Of a stretch of 64,000 nt of DNA, positions 24,496 to 36,065 are shown one piece after another. The position numbers were made by a program, and so were the translations under genes. This DNA is from Elmis aenea (lineage: Eukaryota; Arthropoda; Insecta; Coleoptera; Elmidae), in NCBI GenBank assembly GCA_947652605.1, contig CANTFG010000031.1:144367-208366 (forward strand), read 5' to 3'. Within the stretch, counting starts at the first letter, position 1; each line of letters opens with the position of its first letter. The notes beneath the pieces were generated by a model. The model ran no database searches, was not told the DNA's origin, and saw only the letters and a program-made list of their open reading frames with translations.

Positions 24496-27400
24496 CGGTA
24501 TTTTTAGGAAATTATTAAAAATTAAAACCAGCTCATTGAAAGACATATGCAAAACAATTGTATTCATGTAAAGTGGCGATGGATAAACTGTTTCTGTGAT
24601 ATACAAATCAATAATTAAAATTGTTTCGAAATAGTCGCTCAAGGAACATATGTATTAACTAAAGCACGGTATTTTTAGGAAATTATTAAAAATTAAAACC
24701 AGCTCATTGAAAGACATATGCAAAACAATTGTATTCATGTAAAGAGGCGATGGATAAACTGTTCCTGTGATATACAAATCAATAATTAAAATTGTTTAGA
24801 AATAGTCGCTCAAGGAACATATGTATTAACTAAAGCACGGTATTTTTAGGAAATTATTAAAAATTAAAACCAGCTCACTGAAAGACATATGCAAAACAAT
24901 TGTATTCATGTAAAGAGGCGATGGATAAACTGTTTCTGTGATATACAAATCAATAATTGAAATTGTTTCGAAATAGTCGCTCAAGGAACATATGTATTAA
25001 CTAAAGCACGGTATTTTTAGGAAATTATTAAAAATTAAAACCAGCTCATTGAAAGACATATGCAAAACAATTGTATTCATGTAAAGAGGCGATGGATAAA
25101 CTGTTCCTGTGATATACAAATCAATAATTAAAATTGTTTAGAAATAGTCGCTCAAGGAACATATGTATTAACTAAAGCACGGTATTTTTAGGAAATTATT
25201 AAAAATTAAAACCAGCTCATTGAAAGACATATGCAAAACAATTGTATTCATGTAAAGAAGCGATGGAAAAATTGTTCCTGTGATATACAAATCAATAATT
25301 AAAATTGTTTAGAAATAGTCGCTCAAGGAACATATGTATTAACTAAAGCACGGTATTTTTAGGAAATTATTAAAAATTAAAACCCGCTCATTGAAAGACA
25401 TATGCAAAACAATTGTATTCATGTAAAGAGGCGATGGATAAACTGTTCCTGTGATATACAAATCAATAATTAAAATTGTTTCGAAATAGTCGCTCAAGGA
25501 ACATATGTATGTATTAACTAAAGCACGGTATTTTTAGGAAATTATTAAAAATTAAAACCAGCTCATTGAAAGACATATGCAAAACAATTGTATTTATGTA
25601 AAGAGGCGATGGATAAACTGTTCCTGTGATATACAAATCAATAATTAAAATTGTTTTGAAATAGTCGCTCAAGGAACACATGTATTAACTAAAGCACGGC
25701 ATTTTTAGGAAATTATTAAAAATTAAAACCAGCTCATTGAAAGACATATGCAAAACAATTGTATTCATGTAAAGAGGCGATGGATAAACTGTTCCTGTGA
25801 TATACAAATCAATAATTAAAATTGTTTCGAAATAGTCGCTCAAGAAACATATGTATTAACTAAAGCACGGTATTTTTAGGAAATTATTAAAAATTAAAAC
25901 CAGCTCATTGAAAGACATATGCAAAACAATTGTATTCATGTAAAGAAGCGATGGATAAATTGTTCCTGTGATATACAAATTAATAATTAAAATTGTTTAG
26001 AAATAGTCGCTCAAGGAACATATGTATTAACTAAAGCACGGTATTTTTAGGAAATTATTAAAAATTAAAACCAGCTCATTAAAAGACATATGCAAAACAA
26101 TTGTATTCATGTAAAGAGGCGATGGATAAACTGTTCCTGTGATATACAAATCAATAATTAAAATTGTTTCGAAATAGTCGCTCAAGGAACATATGTATTA
26201 ACTAAAGCACGGTATTTTTAGGAAATTATTAAAAATTAAAACCAGCTCATTGAAAGACATATGCAAAACAATTGTATTCATGTAAAGAGGCGATGGATAA
26301 ACTGTTCCTGTGGTATACAAATCAATAATTAAAATTGTTTCGAAATAGTCGCTCAAGGAACATATATGTATTAACTAAAGCACGGTATTTTTAGGAAATT
26401 ATTAAAAATTAAAACCAGCTCATTGAAAGACATATGCAAAACAATTGTATTCATGTAAAGAGGCGATGGATAAACTGTTCCTGTGATATATAAATCAATA
26501 ATTAAAATTGTTTCGAAATAGTCGCTCAAGGAACACATGTATTAACTAAAGCACGGCATTTTTAGGAAATTATTAAAAATTAAAACCAGCTCATTGAAAG
26601 ACATATGCAAAACAATTGTATTCATGTAAAGAGGCGATGGATAAACTGTTCCTGTGATATACAAATCAATAATTAAAATTGTTTAGAAATAGTCGCTCAA
26701 GGAACATATGTATTAACTAAAGCACGGTATTTTTAGGAAATTATTAAAAATTAAAACCAGCCCATTGAAAGACATACGCAAAACAATTGTATTCATGTAA
26801 AGAGGCGATGGATAAACTGTTTCTGTGATATACAAATCAATAATTAAAATTGTTTCGAAATAGTCGCTCAAGGAACATATGTATTAACTAAAGCGCGGTA
26901 TTTTTAGGAAATGATTAAAAATTAAAACCAGCTCATTGAAAGACATATGCAAAACAATTGTATTCATGTAAAGAGGCGATGGATAAACTGTTCCTGTGAT
27001 ATACAAATCAATAATTGAAATTGTTTCGAAATAGTCGCTCAAGAAACATATGTATTAACTAAAGCACGGTATTTTTAGGAAACTATTAAAAATTAAAACC
27101 AGCTCTTTGAAAGACATATGCAAAACAATTGTATTCATGTAAAGAGGCGATGGATAAACTGTTCCTGTGATATACAAATCAATAATTAAAATTGTTTAGA
27201 AATAGTCGCTCAAGGAACATATGTATTAACTAAAGCACGGTATTTTTAGAAAATTATTAAAAATTAAAACCAGCTCATTGAAAGACATATGCAAAACAAT
27301 TGTATTCATGTAAAGAGGCGATGGATAAACTGTTCCTGTGATATACAAATCAATAATTAAAATTGTTTAGAAATAGTCGCTCAAGGAACATATGTATTAA

Positions 27401-27750
27401 CTAAAGCACGGTATATTTAGGAAATTATTAAAAATTAAAACCAGCTCTTTGAAAGACATATGCAAAACAATTGTATTCATGTAAAAAAGCGATGGATAAA
27501 CTGTTCCTGTGATATACAAATCAATAATTAAAATTGTTTAGAAATAGTCGCTCAAGGAACACATGTATTAACTAAAGCACGGCACTTTTAGGAAATTATT
27601 AAAAATTAAAACCAGCTCATTGAAAGACATATGCAAAACAATTGTATTCATGTAAAGAGGCGATGGATAAACTGTTCCTGTGATATACAAATCAATAATT
27701 AAAATTGTTTAGAAATAGTCGCTCAAGGAACATATGTATTAACTAAAGCA

Positions 27751-30486
27751 CGGTATTTTTAGGAAATTATTAAAAATTAAAACCCGCTCATTGAAAGACA
27801 TACGCAAAACAATTGTATTCATGTAAAGAGGCGATGGATAAACTGTTTCTGTGATATACAAATCAATAATTAAAATTGTTTCGAAATAGTCGCTCAAGGA
27901 ACATATGTATTAACTAAAGCACGGTATTTTTAGGAAATTATTAAAAATTAAAACCAGCTCATTGAAAGACATATGCAAAACAATTGTATTCATGTAAAGA
28001 GGCGATGGATAAAATGTTCCTGTGATATACAAATCAATAATTGGAATTGTTTCGAAATAGTCGCTCAAGAAACATATGTATTAACTAAAGCACGGTATTT
28101 TTAGGAAACTATTAAAAATTAAAACCAGCTCTTTGAAAGACATATGCAAAACAATTGTATTCATGTAAAGAGGCGATGGATAAACTGTTCCTGTGATATA
28201 CAAATCAATAATTAAAATTGTTTCGAAATAGTCGCTCAAGGAACATATGTATTAACTAAAGCACGGTATTTTTAGAAAATTATTAAAAATTAAAACCAGC
28301 TCATTGAAAGACATATGCAAAACAATTGTATTCATGTAAAGAGGCGATGGATAAACTGTTCCTCTGATATACAAATCAATAATTAAAATTGTTTAGAAAT
28401 AGTCGCTCAAGGAACATATGTATTAACTAAAGCACGGTATATTTAGGAAATTATTAAAAATTAAAACCAGCTCATTGAAAGACATATGCAAAACAATTGT
28501 ATTCATGTAAAAAAGCGATGGATAAACTGTTCCTGTGATATACAAATCAATAATTAAAATTGTTTAGAAATAGTCGCTTAAGGAACATATGTATTAACTA
28601 AAGCACGGTATTTTTAGGAAATTATTAAAAATTAAAACCAGCTCATTGAAAGACATATGCAAAACAATTGTATTCATGTAAAGAAGCGATGGATAAATTG
28701 TTCCTGTGATATACAAATCAATAATTAAAATTGTTTAGAAATAGTCGCTCAAGGAACATATGTATTAACTAAAGCACGGTATTTTTAGGAAATTATTAAA
28801 AATTAAAACCAGCTCATTGAAAGACATATGCAAAACAATTGTATTCATGTAAAGAGGCGATGGATAAACTGTTTCTGTAATATACAAATCAATAATTAAA
28901 ATTGTTTCGAAATAGTCGCTCAAGGAACATATGTATTAACTAAAGCACGGTATTTTTAGGAAATTATTAAAAATTTAAACCAGCTCATTAAAAGACATAT
29001 GCAAAACAATTGTATTCATGTAAAGTGGCGATGGATAAACTGTTTCTGTGATATACAAATCAATAATTAAAATTGTTTAGAAATAGTCGCTCAAGGAACA
29101 TATGTATTAACTAAAGCACGGTATTTTTAGGAAATTATTAAAAATTAAAACCAGCTCATTGAAAGATATATGCAAAACAATTGTATTCATGTAAAGAGGC
29201 GATGGATAAACTGTTCCTGTGATATACAAATCAATAATTAAAATTGTTTCGAAATAGTCGCTCAAGGAACACATGTATTAACTAAAGCACGGCATTTTTA
29301 GGAAATTATTAAAAATTAAAACCAGCTCATTGAAAGACATATGCAAAACAATTGTATTCATGTAAAGAGGCGATGGATAAACTGTTCCTGTGATATACAA
29401 ATCAATAATTAAAATTGTTTAGAAATAGTTGCTCAAGGAACATATGTATTAACTAAAGCACGGTATTTTTAGGAAATTATTAAAAATTAAAACCAGCTCA
29501 TTGAAAGACATATGCAAAACAATTGTATTCATGTAAAGAGGCGATGGATAAACTGTTTCTGTGATATACAAATCAATAATTGAAATTGTTTCGAAATAGT
29601 CGCTCAAGGAACATATGTATTAACTAAAGCACGGTATTTTTAGGAAATTATTAAAAATTAAAACCAGCTCATTGAAAGACATATGCAAAACAATTGTATT
29701 CATGTAAAGAGGCGATGGATAAACTGTTCCTGTGATATACAAATCAATAATTAAAATTGTGTAGAAATAGTCGCTCAAGGAACATATGTATTAACTAAAG
29801 CACGGTATTTTTAGGAAATTATTAAAAATTAAAACCAGCTCATTGTAAGACATATGCAAAACAATTGTATTTATGTAAAGAGGCGATGGATAAACTGTTT
29901 CTGTGATATACAAATCAATAATTGAAATTGTTTCGAAATAGTCGCTCAAGAAACATATGTATTAACTAAAGCACGGTATTTTTAGGAAATTATTAAAAAT
30001 TAAAACCAGCTCATTGAAAGACATATGCAAAACAATTGTATTCATGTAAAGAGGCGATGGATAAACTGTTCCTGTGATATACAAATCAATAATTAAAATT
30101 GTTTAGAAATAGTAGCTCAAGGAACATATGTATTAACTAAAGCACGGTATTTTTAGGAAATTATTAAAAATTAAAACCAGCTCATTGAAAGACATATGCA
30201 AAACAATTGTATTCATGTAAAGAGGCGATGGATAAACTGTTCCTGTGATATATAAATCAATAATTAAAATTGTTTCGAAATAGTCGCTCAAGGAACACAT
30301 GTATTAACTAAAGCACGGCATTTTTAGGAAATTATTAAAAATTAAAACCAGCTCATTAAAAGACATATGCAAAACAATTGTATTCATGTAAAGAGGCGAT
30401 GGATAAACTGTTCCTGTGATATACAAATCAATAATTAAAATTGTTTAGAAATAGTCGCTCAAGGAACATATGTATTAACTAAAGCA
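27751..30486 (+). repeat. 16-monomer higher-order unit, copy 1 (2736 bp)
   Basis: Sixteen monomers of exactly 171 bp in a fixed subtype order: CATACGC unit, ATTGGAATT with CAAGAAAC, AAACTATT with CTCTTTG, TTTAGAAAATT with CCTCTGATAT, TATATTTAGG with CTTAAGG, AAGAAGCG with AAATTG, CTGTAATATA, GTGGCG, GATATATGC with ACACATG, CGGCATTTTT, ATTGAAATT, GTGTAG, CATTGTAAG, AGTAGCTC, ATATAAATC, then CGGCATTTTT with CATTAAAAG. The next CATACGC unit begins at 30487. The same order with the same private variants recurs at 32475. The first unit is chimeric, with the CCCGCTC of domain A and the CATACGC of domain B. Confidence 0.87.
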
Positions 30487-31040
30487 CGGTATTTTTAGGA
30501 AATTATTAAAAATTAAAACCAGCCCATTGAAAGACATACGCAAAACAATTGTATTCATGTAAAGAGGCGATGGATAAACTGTTTCTGTGATATACAAATC
30601 AATAATTAAAATTGTTTCGAAATAGTCGCTCAAGGAACATATGTATTAACTAAAGCACGGTATTTTTAGGAAATTATTAAAAATTAAAACCAGCTCATTG
30701 AAAGACATATGCAAAACAATTGTATTCATGTAAAGAGGCGATGGATAAACTGTTCCTGTGATATACAAATCAATAATTGAAATTGTTTCGAAATAGTCGC
30801 TCAAGAAACATATGTATTAACTAAAGCACGGTATTTTTAGGAAACTATTAAAAATTAAAACCAGCTCTTTGAAAGACATATGCAAAACAATTGTATTCAT
30901 GTAAAGAGGCGATGGATAAACTGTTCCTGTGATATACAAATCAATAATTAAAATTGTTTAGAAATAGTCGCTCAAGGAACATATGTATTAACTAAAGCAC
31001 GGTATTTTTAGAAAATTATTAAAAATTAAAACCAGCTCAT

Positions 31041-31043
31041 TGA
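31041..31043 (+). other. Left target-site duplication TGA
   Basis: The satellite normally reads CTCATTGAAAGACATATG. Here CTCAT-TGA is followed by the element, and the right side resumes TGA-AAGACATATG. Removing the element and one TGA restores the normal monomer exactly, so the target duplication is 3 bp. Confidence 0.93.
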
Positions 31044-31073
31044 TGCCCGGTTTCTCCGACACATCTTAAGATC
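31044..31073 (+). repeat. Left terminal inverted repeat, 30 bp
   Basis: Begins TGCCCGGTTTCTCC and ends ATCTTAAGATC. It is identical to the reverse complement of 31460-31489. Its inner part contains the 10-bp palindrome ATCTTAAGAT. Beyond 31073 the two arms diverge but keep partial similarity up to CGCCTT. Confidence 0.95.
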
Positions 31074-31280
31074 TAGCTGAATCTTAAGTTCGCCTTTACG
31101 TTATAATGTGTTGCACCAAGCAATTTTAAGAACATATTCGACTTGAGCTGCGCGCACATCTTAAGTCGCTGTTTACTAGAACTTGAGTTGGAGTACATAA
31201 CTGTAACTTTATGCGTGACTAACAACTGATCGCAACAACAGGATGTCACTTACAGGGAGCCGTTTTAACAGCTGTGATGT

Positions 31281-31306
31281 GAATGGCCAATGAAAATTTG
31301 CCATTC
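31281..31306 (+). repeat. Internal hairpin of the MITE
   Basis: GAATGGC at 31281-31287 is the reverse complement of GCCATTC at 31300-31306, with a 12-base loop. It lies near the middle of the element. Some small non-autonomous elements form such internal stems, but no role is implied. Confidence 0.6.
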
Positions 31307-31459
31307 AAATCTGCCCCTAAAATGTGCCGACTTCTTGCAACGTTGCCAAACCGAATTCTAACTTAGCTGAGATGTCTAACAAATTCCGGAATATGTTTTC
31401 TGTGCAACGCATCGGTATCTTGAGTCGGCCTTAAATATAAGGCGGTCTTAGATAAGTTC

Positions 31460-31489
31460 GATCTTAAGATGTGTCGGAGAAACCGGGCA
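31460..31489 (-). repeat. Right terminal inverted repeat, 30 bp
   Basis: Reads GATCTTAAGATG at its inner end and GAAACCGGGCA at its outer end. It is a perfect inverted copy of the left terminus. It is followed directly by the right TGA. Confidence 0.95.
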
Positions 31490-31492
31490 TGA
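31490..31492 (+). other. Right target-site duplication TGA
   Basis: The TGA after the right terminus matches the TGA at 31041-31043. The satellite monomer resumes in phase with AAGACATATGC. Confidence 0.93.
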
Positions 31493-32474
31493 AAGACATA
31501 TGCAAAACAATTGTATTCATGTAAAGAGGCGATGGATAAACTGTTCCTGTGATATACAAATCAATAATTAAAATTGTTTAGAAATAGTCGCTCAAGGAAC
31601 ATATGTATTAACTAAAGCACGGTATATTTAGGAAATTATTAAAAATTAAAACCAGCTTATTGAAAGACATATGCAAAACAATTGTATTCATGTAAAAAAG
31701 CGATGGATAAACTGTTCCTGTGATATACAAATCAATAATTAAAATTGTTTAGAAATAGTCGCTCAAGGAACATATGTATTAACTAAAGCACGGTATTTTT
31801 AGGAAATTATTAAAAATTAAAACCAGCTCATTGAAAGACATATGCAAAACAATTGTATTCATGTAAAGAGGCGATGGATAAACTGTTCCTGTGATATACA
31901 AATCAATAATTAAAATTGTTTAGAAATAGTCGCTCAAGGAACATATGTATTAACTAAAGCACGGTATTTTTAGAAAATTATTAAAAATTAAAACCAGCTC
32001 ATTGAAAGACATATGCAAAACAATTGTATTCATGTAAAGAGGCGATGGATAAACTGTTCCTGTGATATACAAATCAATAATTAAAATTGTTTAGAAATAG
32101 TCGCTCAAGGAACATATGTATTAACTAAAGCACGGTATATTTAGGAAATTATTAAAAATTAAAACCAGCTCATTGAAAGACATATGCAAAACAATTGTAT
32201 TCATGTAAAAAAGCGATGGATAAACTGTTCCTGTGATATACAAATCAATAATTAAAATTGTTTAGAAATAGTCGCTCAAGGAACACATGTATTAACTAAA
32301 GCACGGCACTTTTAGGAAATTATTAAAAATTAAAACCAGCTAATTGAAAGACATATGCAAAACAATTGTATTCATGTAAAGAGGCGATGGATAAACTGTT
32401 CCTGTGATATACAAATCAATAATTAAAATTGTTTAGAAATAGTCGCTCAAGGAACATATGTATTAACTAAAGCA

Positions 32475-35210
32475 CGGTATTTTTAGGAAATTATTAAAAA
32501 TTAAAACCAGCCCATTGAAAGACATACGCAAAACAATTGTATTCATGTAAAGAGGCGATGGATAAACTGTTTCTGTGATATACAAATCAATAATTAAAAT
32601 TGTTTCGAAATAGTCGCTCAAGGAACATATGTATTAACTAAAGCACGGTATTTTTAAGAAATTATTAAAAATTAAAACCAGCTCATTGAAAGACATATGC
32701 AAAACAATTGTATTCATGTAAAGAGGCGATGGATAAACTGTTCCTGTGATATACAAATCAATAATTGGAATTGTTTCGAAATAGTCGCTCAAGAAACATA
32801 TGTATTAACTAAAGCACGGTATTTTTAGGAAACTATTAAAAATTAAAACCAGCTCTTTGAAAGACATATGCAAAACAATTGTATTCATGTAAAGAGGCGA
32901 TGGATAAACTGTTCCTGTGATATACAAATCAATAATTAAAATTGTTTCGAAATAGTCGCTCAAGGAACATATGTATTAACTAAAGCACGGTATTTTTAGA
33001 AAATTATTAAAAATTAAAACCAGCTCATTGAAAGACATATGCAAAACAATTGTATTCATGTAAAGAGGCGATGGATAAACTGTTCCTCTGATATACAAAT
33101 CAATAATTAAAATTGTTTAGAAATAGTCGCTCAAGGAACATATGTATTAACTAAAGCACGGTATATTTAGGAAATTATTAAAAATTAAAACCAGCTCATT
33201 GAAAGACATATGCAAAACAATTGTATTCATGTAAAAAAGCGATGGATAAACTGTTCCTGTGATATACAAATCAATAATTAAAATTGTTTAGAAATAGTCG
33301 CTTAAGGAACATATGTATTAACTAAAGCACGGTATTTTTAGGAAATTATTAAAAATTAAAACCAGCTCATTGAAAGACATATGCAAAACAATTGTATTCA
33401 TGTAAAGAAGCGATGGATAAATTGTTCCTGTGATATACAAATCAATAATTAAAATTGTTTAGAAATAGTCGCTCAAGGAACATATGTATTAACTAAAGCA
33501 CGGTATTTTTAGGAAATTATTAAAAATTAAAACCAGCTCATTGAAAGACATATGCAAAACAATTGTATTCATGTAAAGAGGCGATGGATAAACTGTTTCT
33601 GTAATATACAAATCAATAATTAAAATTGTTTCGAAATAGTCGCTCAAGGAACATATGTATTAACTAAAGCACGGTATTTTTAGGAAATTATTAAAAATTT
33701 AAACCAGCTCATTAAAAGACATATGCAAAACAATTGTATTCATGTAAAGTGGCGATTGATAAACTGTTTCTGTGATATACAAATCAATAATTAAAATTGT
33801 TTCGAAATAGTCGCTCAAGGAACATATGTATTAACTAAAGCACGGTATTTTTAGGAAATTATTAAAAATTAAAACCAGCTCATTGAAAGATATATGCAAA
33901 ACAATTGTATTCATGTAAAGAGGCGATGGATAAACTGTTCCTGTGATATACAAATCAATAATTAAAATTGTTTCGAAATAGTCGCTCAAGGAACACATGT
34001 ATTAACTAAAGCACGGCATTTTTAGGAAATTATTAAAAATTAAAACCAGCTCATTGAAAGACATATGCAAAACAATTGTATTCATGTAAAGAGGCGATGG
34101 ATAAACTGTTCCTGTGATATACAAATCAATAATTAAAATTGTTTAGAAATAGTCGCTCAAGGAACATATGTATTAACTAAAGCACGGTATTTTTAGGAAA
34201 TTATTAAAAATTAAAACCAGCTCATTGAAAGACATATGCAAAACAATTGTATTCATGTAAAGAGGCGATGGATAAACTGTTTCTGTGATATACAAATCAA
34301 TAATTGAAATTGTTTCGAAATAGTCGCTCAAGGAACATATGTATTAACTAAAGCACGGTATTTTTAGGAAATTATTAAAAATTAAAACCAGCTCATTGAA
34401 AGACATATGCAAAACAATTGTATTCATGTAAAGAGGCGATGGATAAACTGTTCCTGTGATATACAAATCAATAATTAAAATTGTGTAGAAATAGTCGCTC
34501 AAGGAACATATGTATTAACTAAAGCACGGTATTTTTAGGAAATTATTAAAAATTAAAACCAGCTCATTGAAAGACATATGCAAAACAATTGTATTCATGT
34601 AAAGAGGCGATGGATAAACTGTTTCTGTGATATACAAATCAATAATTAAAATTGTTTCGAAATAGTCGCTCAAGAAACATATGTATTAACTAAAGCACGG
34701 TATTTTTAGGAAATTATTAAAAATTAAAACCAGCTCATTGAAAGACATATGCAAAACAATTGTATTCATGTAAAGAGGCGATGGATAAACTGTTCCTGTG
34801 ATATACAAATCAATAATTAAAATTGTTTAGAAATAGTAGCTCAAGGAACATATGTATTAACTAAAGCACGGTATTTTTAGGAAATTATTAAAAATTAAAA
34901 CCAGCTCATTGAAAGACATATGCAAAACAATTGTATTCATGTAAAGAGGCGATGGATAAACTGTTCCTGTGATATATAAATCAATAATTAAAATTGTTTC
35001 GAAATAGTCGCTCAAGGAACACATGTATTAACTAAAGCACGGCATTTTTAGGAAATTATTAAAAATTAAAACCAGCTCATTAAAAGACATATGCAAAACA
35101 ATTGTATTCATGTAAAGAGGCGATGGATAAACTGTTCCTGTGATATACAAATCAATAATTAAAATTGTTTAGAAATAGTCGCTCAAGGAACATATGTATT
35201 AACTAAAGCA
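32475..35210 (+). repeat. 16-monomer higher-order unit, copy 2 (2736 bp)
   Basis: Repeats 27751-30486 subtype by subtype, including the rare ATTGGAATT (32767), CCTCTGATAT (near 33086), GATATATGC (near 33889), AGTAGCTC (near 34837) and ATATAAATC (near 34975). Visible differences are CCAGCCC for AACCCGCTC in the first unit, TTTTTAAGAAATT near 32655, GGCGATTGATA near 33753, and ATTAAAATT instead of ATTGAAATT in the unit starting near 34527. The spacing to the next CATACGC unit (35211) is exactly 2736 bp. Confidence 0.87.
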
Positions 35211-36065
35211 CGGTATTTTTAGGAAATTATTAAAAATTAAAACCAGCCCATTGAAAGACATACGCAAAACAATTGTATTCATGTAAAGAGGCGATGGATA
35301 AACTGTTTCTGTGATATACAAATCAATAATTAAAATTGTTTCGAAATAGTCGCTCAAGGAACATATGTATTAACTAAAGCACGGTATTTTTAGGAAATTA
35401 TTAAAAATTAAAACCAGCTCATTGAAAGACATATGCAAAACAATTGTATTCATGTAAAGAGGCGATGGATAAACTGTTCCTGTGATATACAAATCAATAA
35501 TTGAAATTGTTTCGAAATAGTCGCTCAAGAAACATATGTATTAACTAAAGCACGGTATTTTTAGGAAACTATTAAAAATTAAAACCAGCTCTTTGAAAGA
35601 CATATGCAAAACAATTGTATTCATGTAAAGAGGCGATGGATAAACTGTTCCTGTGATATACAAATCAATAATTAAAATTGTTTAGAAATAGTCGCTCAAG
35701 GAACATATGTATTAACTAAAGCACGGTATTTTTAGAAAATTATTAAAAATTAAAACCAGCTCATTGAAAGACATATGCAAAACAATTGTATTCATGTAAA
35801 GAGGCGATGGATAAACTGTTCCTGTGATATACAAATCAATAATTAAAATTGTTTAGAAATAGTCGCTCAAGGAACATATGTATTAACTAAAGCACGGTAT
35901 ATTTAGGAAATTATTAAAAATTAAAACCAGCTTATTGAAAGACATATGCAAAACAATTGTATTCATGTAAAAAAGCGATGGATAAACTGTTCCTGTGATA
36001 TACAAATCAATAATTAAAATTGTTTAGAAATAGTCGCTCAAGGAACATATGTATTAACTAAAGCA
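35211..36065 (+). repeat. Continuation of the duplicated block, MITE-free
   Basis: Five monomers matching 30487-31790 once the insertion is removed: CATACGC, CAAGAAAC, CTCTTTG, TTTAGAAAATT and TATATTTAGG with CTTATTG. The CTTATTG change is at 31658 and 35933, 4275 bp apart, and sites left of the MITE are 4724 bp apart; the difference is 449 bp. Together 27751-31790 and 32475-36065 form a 21-monomer duplication. Confidence 0.85.
35765..35767 (+). other. Paralogous empty site for the MITE
   Basis: The TGA inside CTCATTGAAAG of the TTTAGAAAATT monomer at the position equivalent to 31041-31043. It is uninterrupted, which confirms the element boundaries and the 3-bp duplication. The simplest reading is that the insertion happened after the two blocks had been copied. 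Confidence 0.88.

Larger units (their letters stand above)
1..26382 (+). repeat. Satellite array, domain A (171-bp monomers)
   Basis: About 154 head-to-tail copies of a 171-bp AT-rich unit, all in the same orientation. Phase is set here at CGGTATTTTT, which recurs at 1, 172, 343, 514 and onward. Domain A is marked by monomers of 175 bp that carry an extra TATG just before TTAACTAAAGCA, and by AACCCGCTC, CCAACTC, CGGCATTTTT and GTGTAGAAAT variants. Monomers usually differ from each other by only a few substitutions. Stop codons occur in every frame of a typical unit and no gene is visible. The array presumably forms heterochromatin, perhaps centromeric; that is inference from the architecture, not something the sequence proves. 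Confidence 0.97.
26383..31043 (+). repeat. Satellite array, domain B, left of the MITE
   Basis: Same 171-bp unit and orientation as domain A, but the subtype set changes. From 26383 the recurring order is: ATATAAATC with ACACATG; CGGCATTTTT; CCAGCCCATTG with CATACGC; ATTGAAATT with CAAGAAAC; AAACTATT with CTCTTTG; TTTAGAAAATT; and TATATTTAGG with AAAAAAGCG. The preceding monomers (25873-26382) are transitional, and one has a 2-bp AT expansion (CATATATG near 26363). No TATG expansion was seen after 25510. No gene is visible. Confidence 0.93.
31044..31489. mobile_element. 446-bp MITE-like DNA transposon (non-autonomous)
   Basis: This is the only non-satellite sequence in the window. It has perfect 30-bp terminal inverted repeats (31044-31073 and 31460-31489, starting TGCCCGGTTTCTCCGACACA) and a 3-bp TGA target duplication. 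The inverted similarity continues imperfectly inward to CGCCTT on each side. GC content is clearly higher than in the satellite. No ORF of useful length is present, so it would depend on a transposase supplied elsewhere. A 3-bp duplication fits the PIF/Harbinger superfamily, although TWA is its usual target, and fits CACTA elements, but the ends lack CACTA. Family assignment stays open. The perfect TIRs and clean duplication suggest a recent insertion. Confidence 0.92.
30487..32474 (+). repeat. 9-monomer linker block carrying the MITE
   Basis: Nine monomers (1539 bp) plus 449 bp of inserted element and target duplication, total 1988 bp. Subtype order: CATACGC, CAAGAAAC, CTCTTTG, TTTAGAAAATT (interrupted), TATATTTAGG with CTTATTG, a plain TTTAG unit, TTTAGAAAATT, TATATTTAGG with six A's, and CGGCACTTTT with CTAATTG. 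With the preceding 16-mer it forms a 25-monomer period (4275 bp without the insert). Confidence 0.82.

Noticed and set aside
31044..31489. Gene fragment or autonomous transposase in the insert
   Set aside because: No frame of useful length, and the 446 bp are bounded by perfect TIRs; it is best explained as a non-autonomous element.
31044..31489. Insertion as an assembly chimera
   Set aside because: The exact TGA duplication, perfect TIRs and in-phase resumption of the monomer are what transposition predicts; a misjoin would not produce them.
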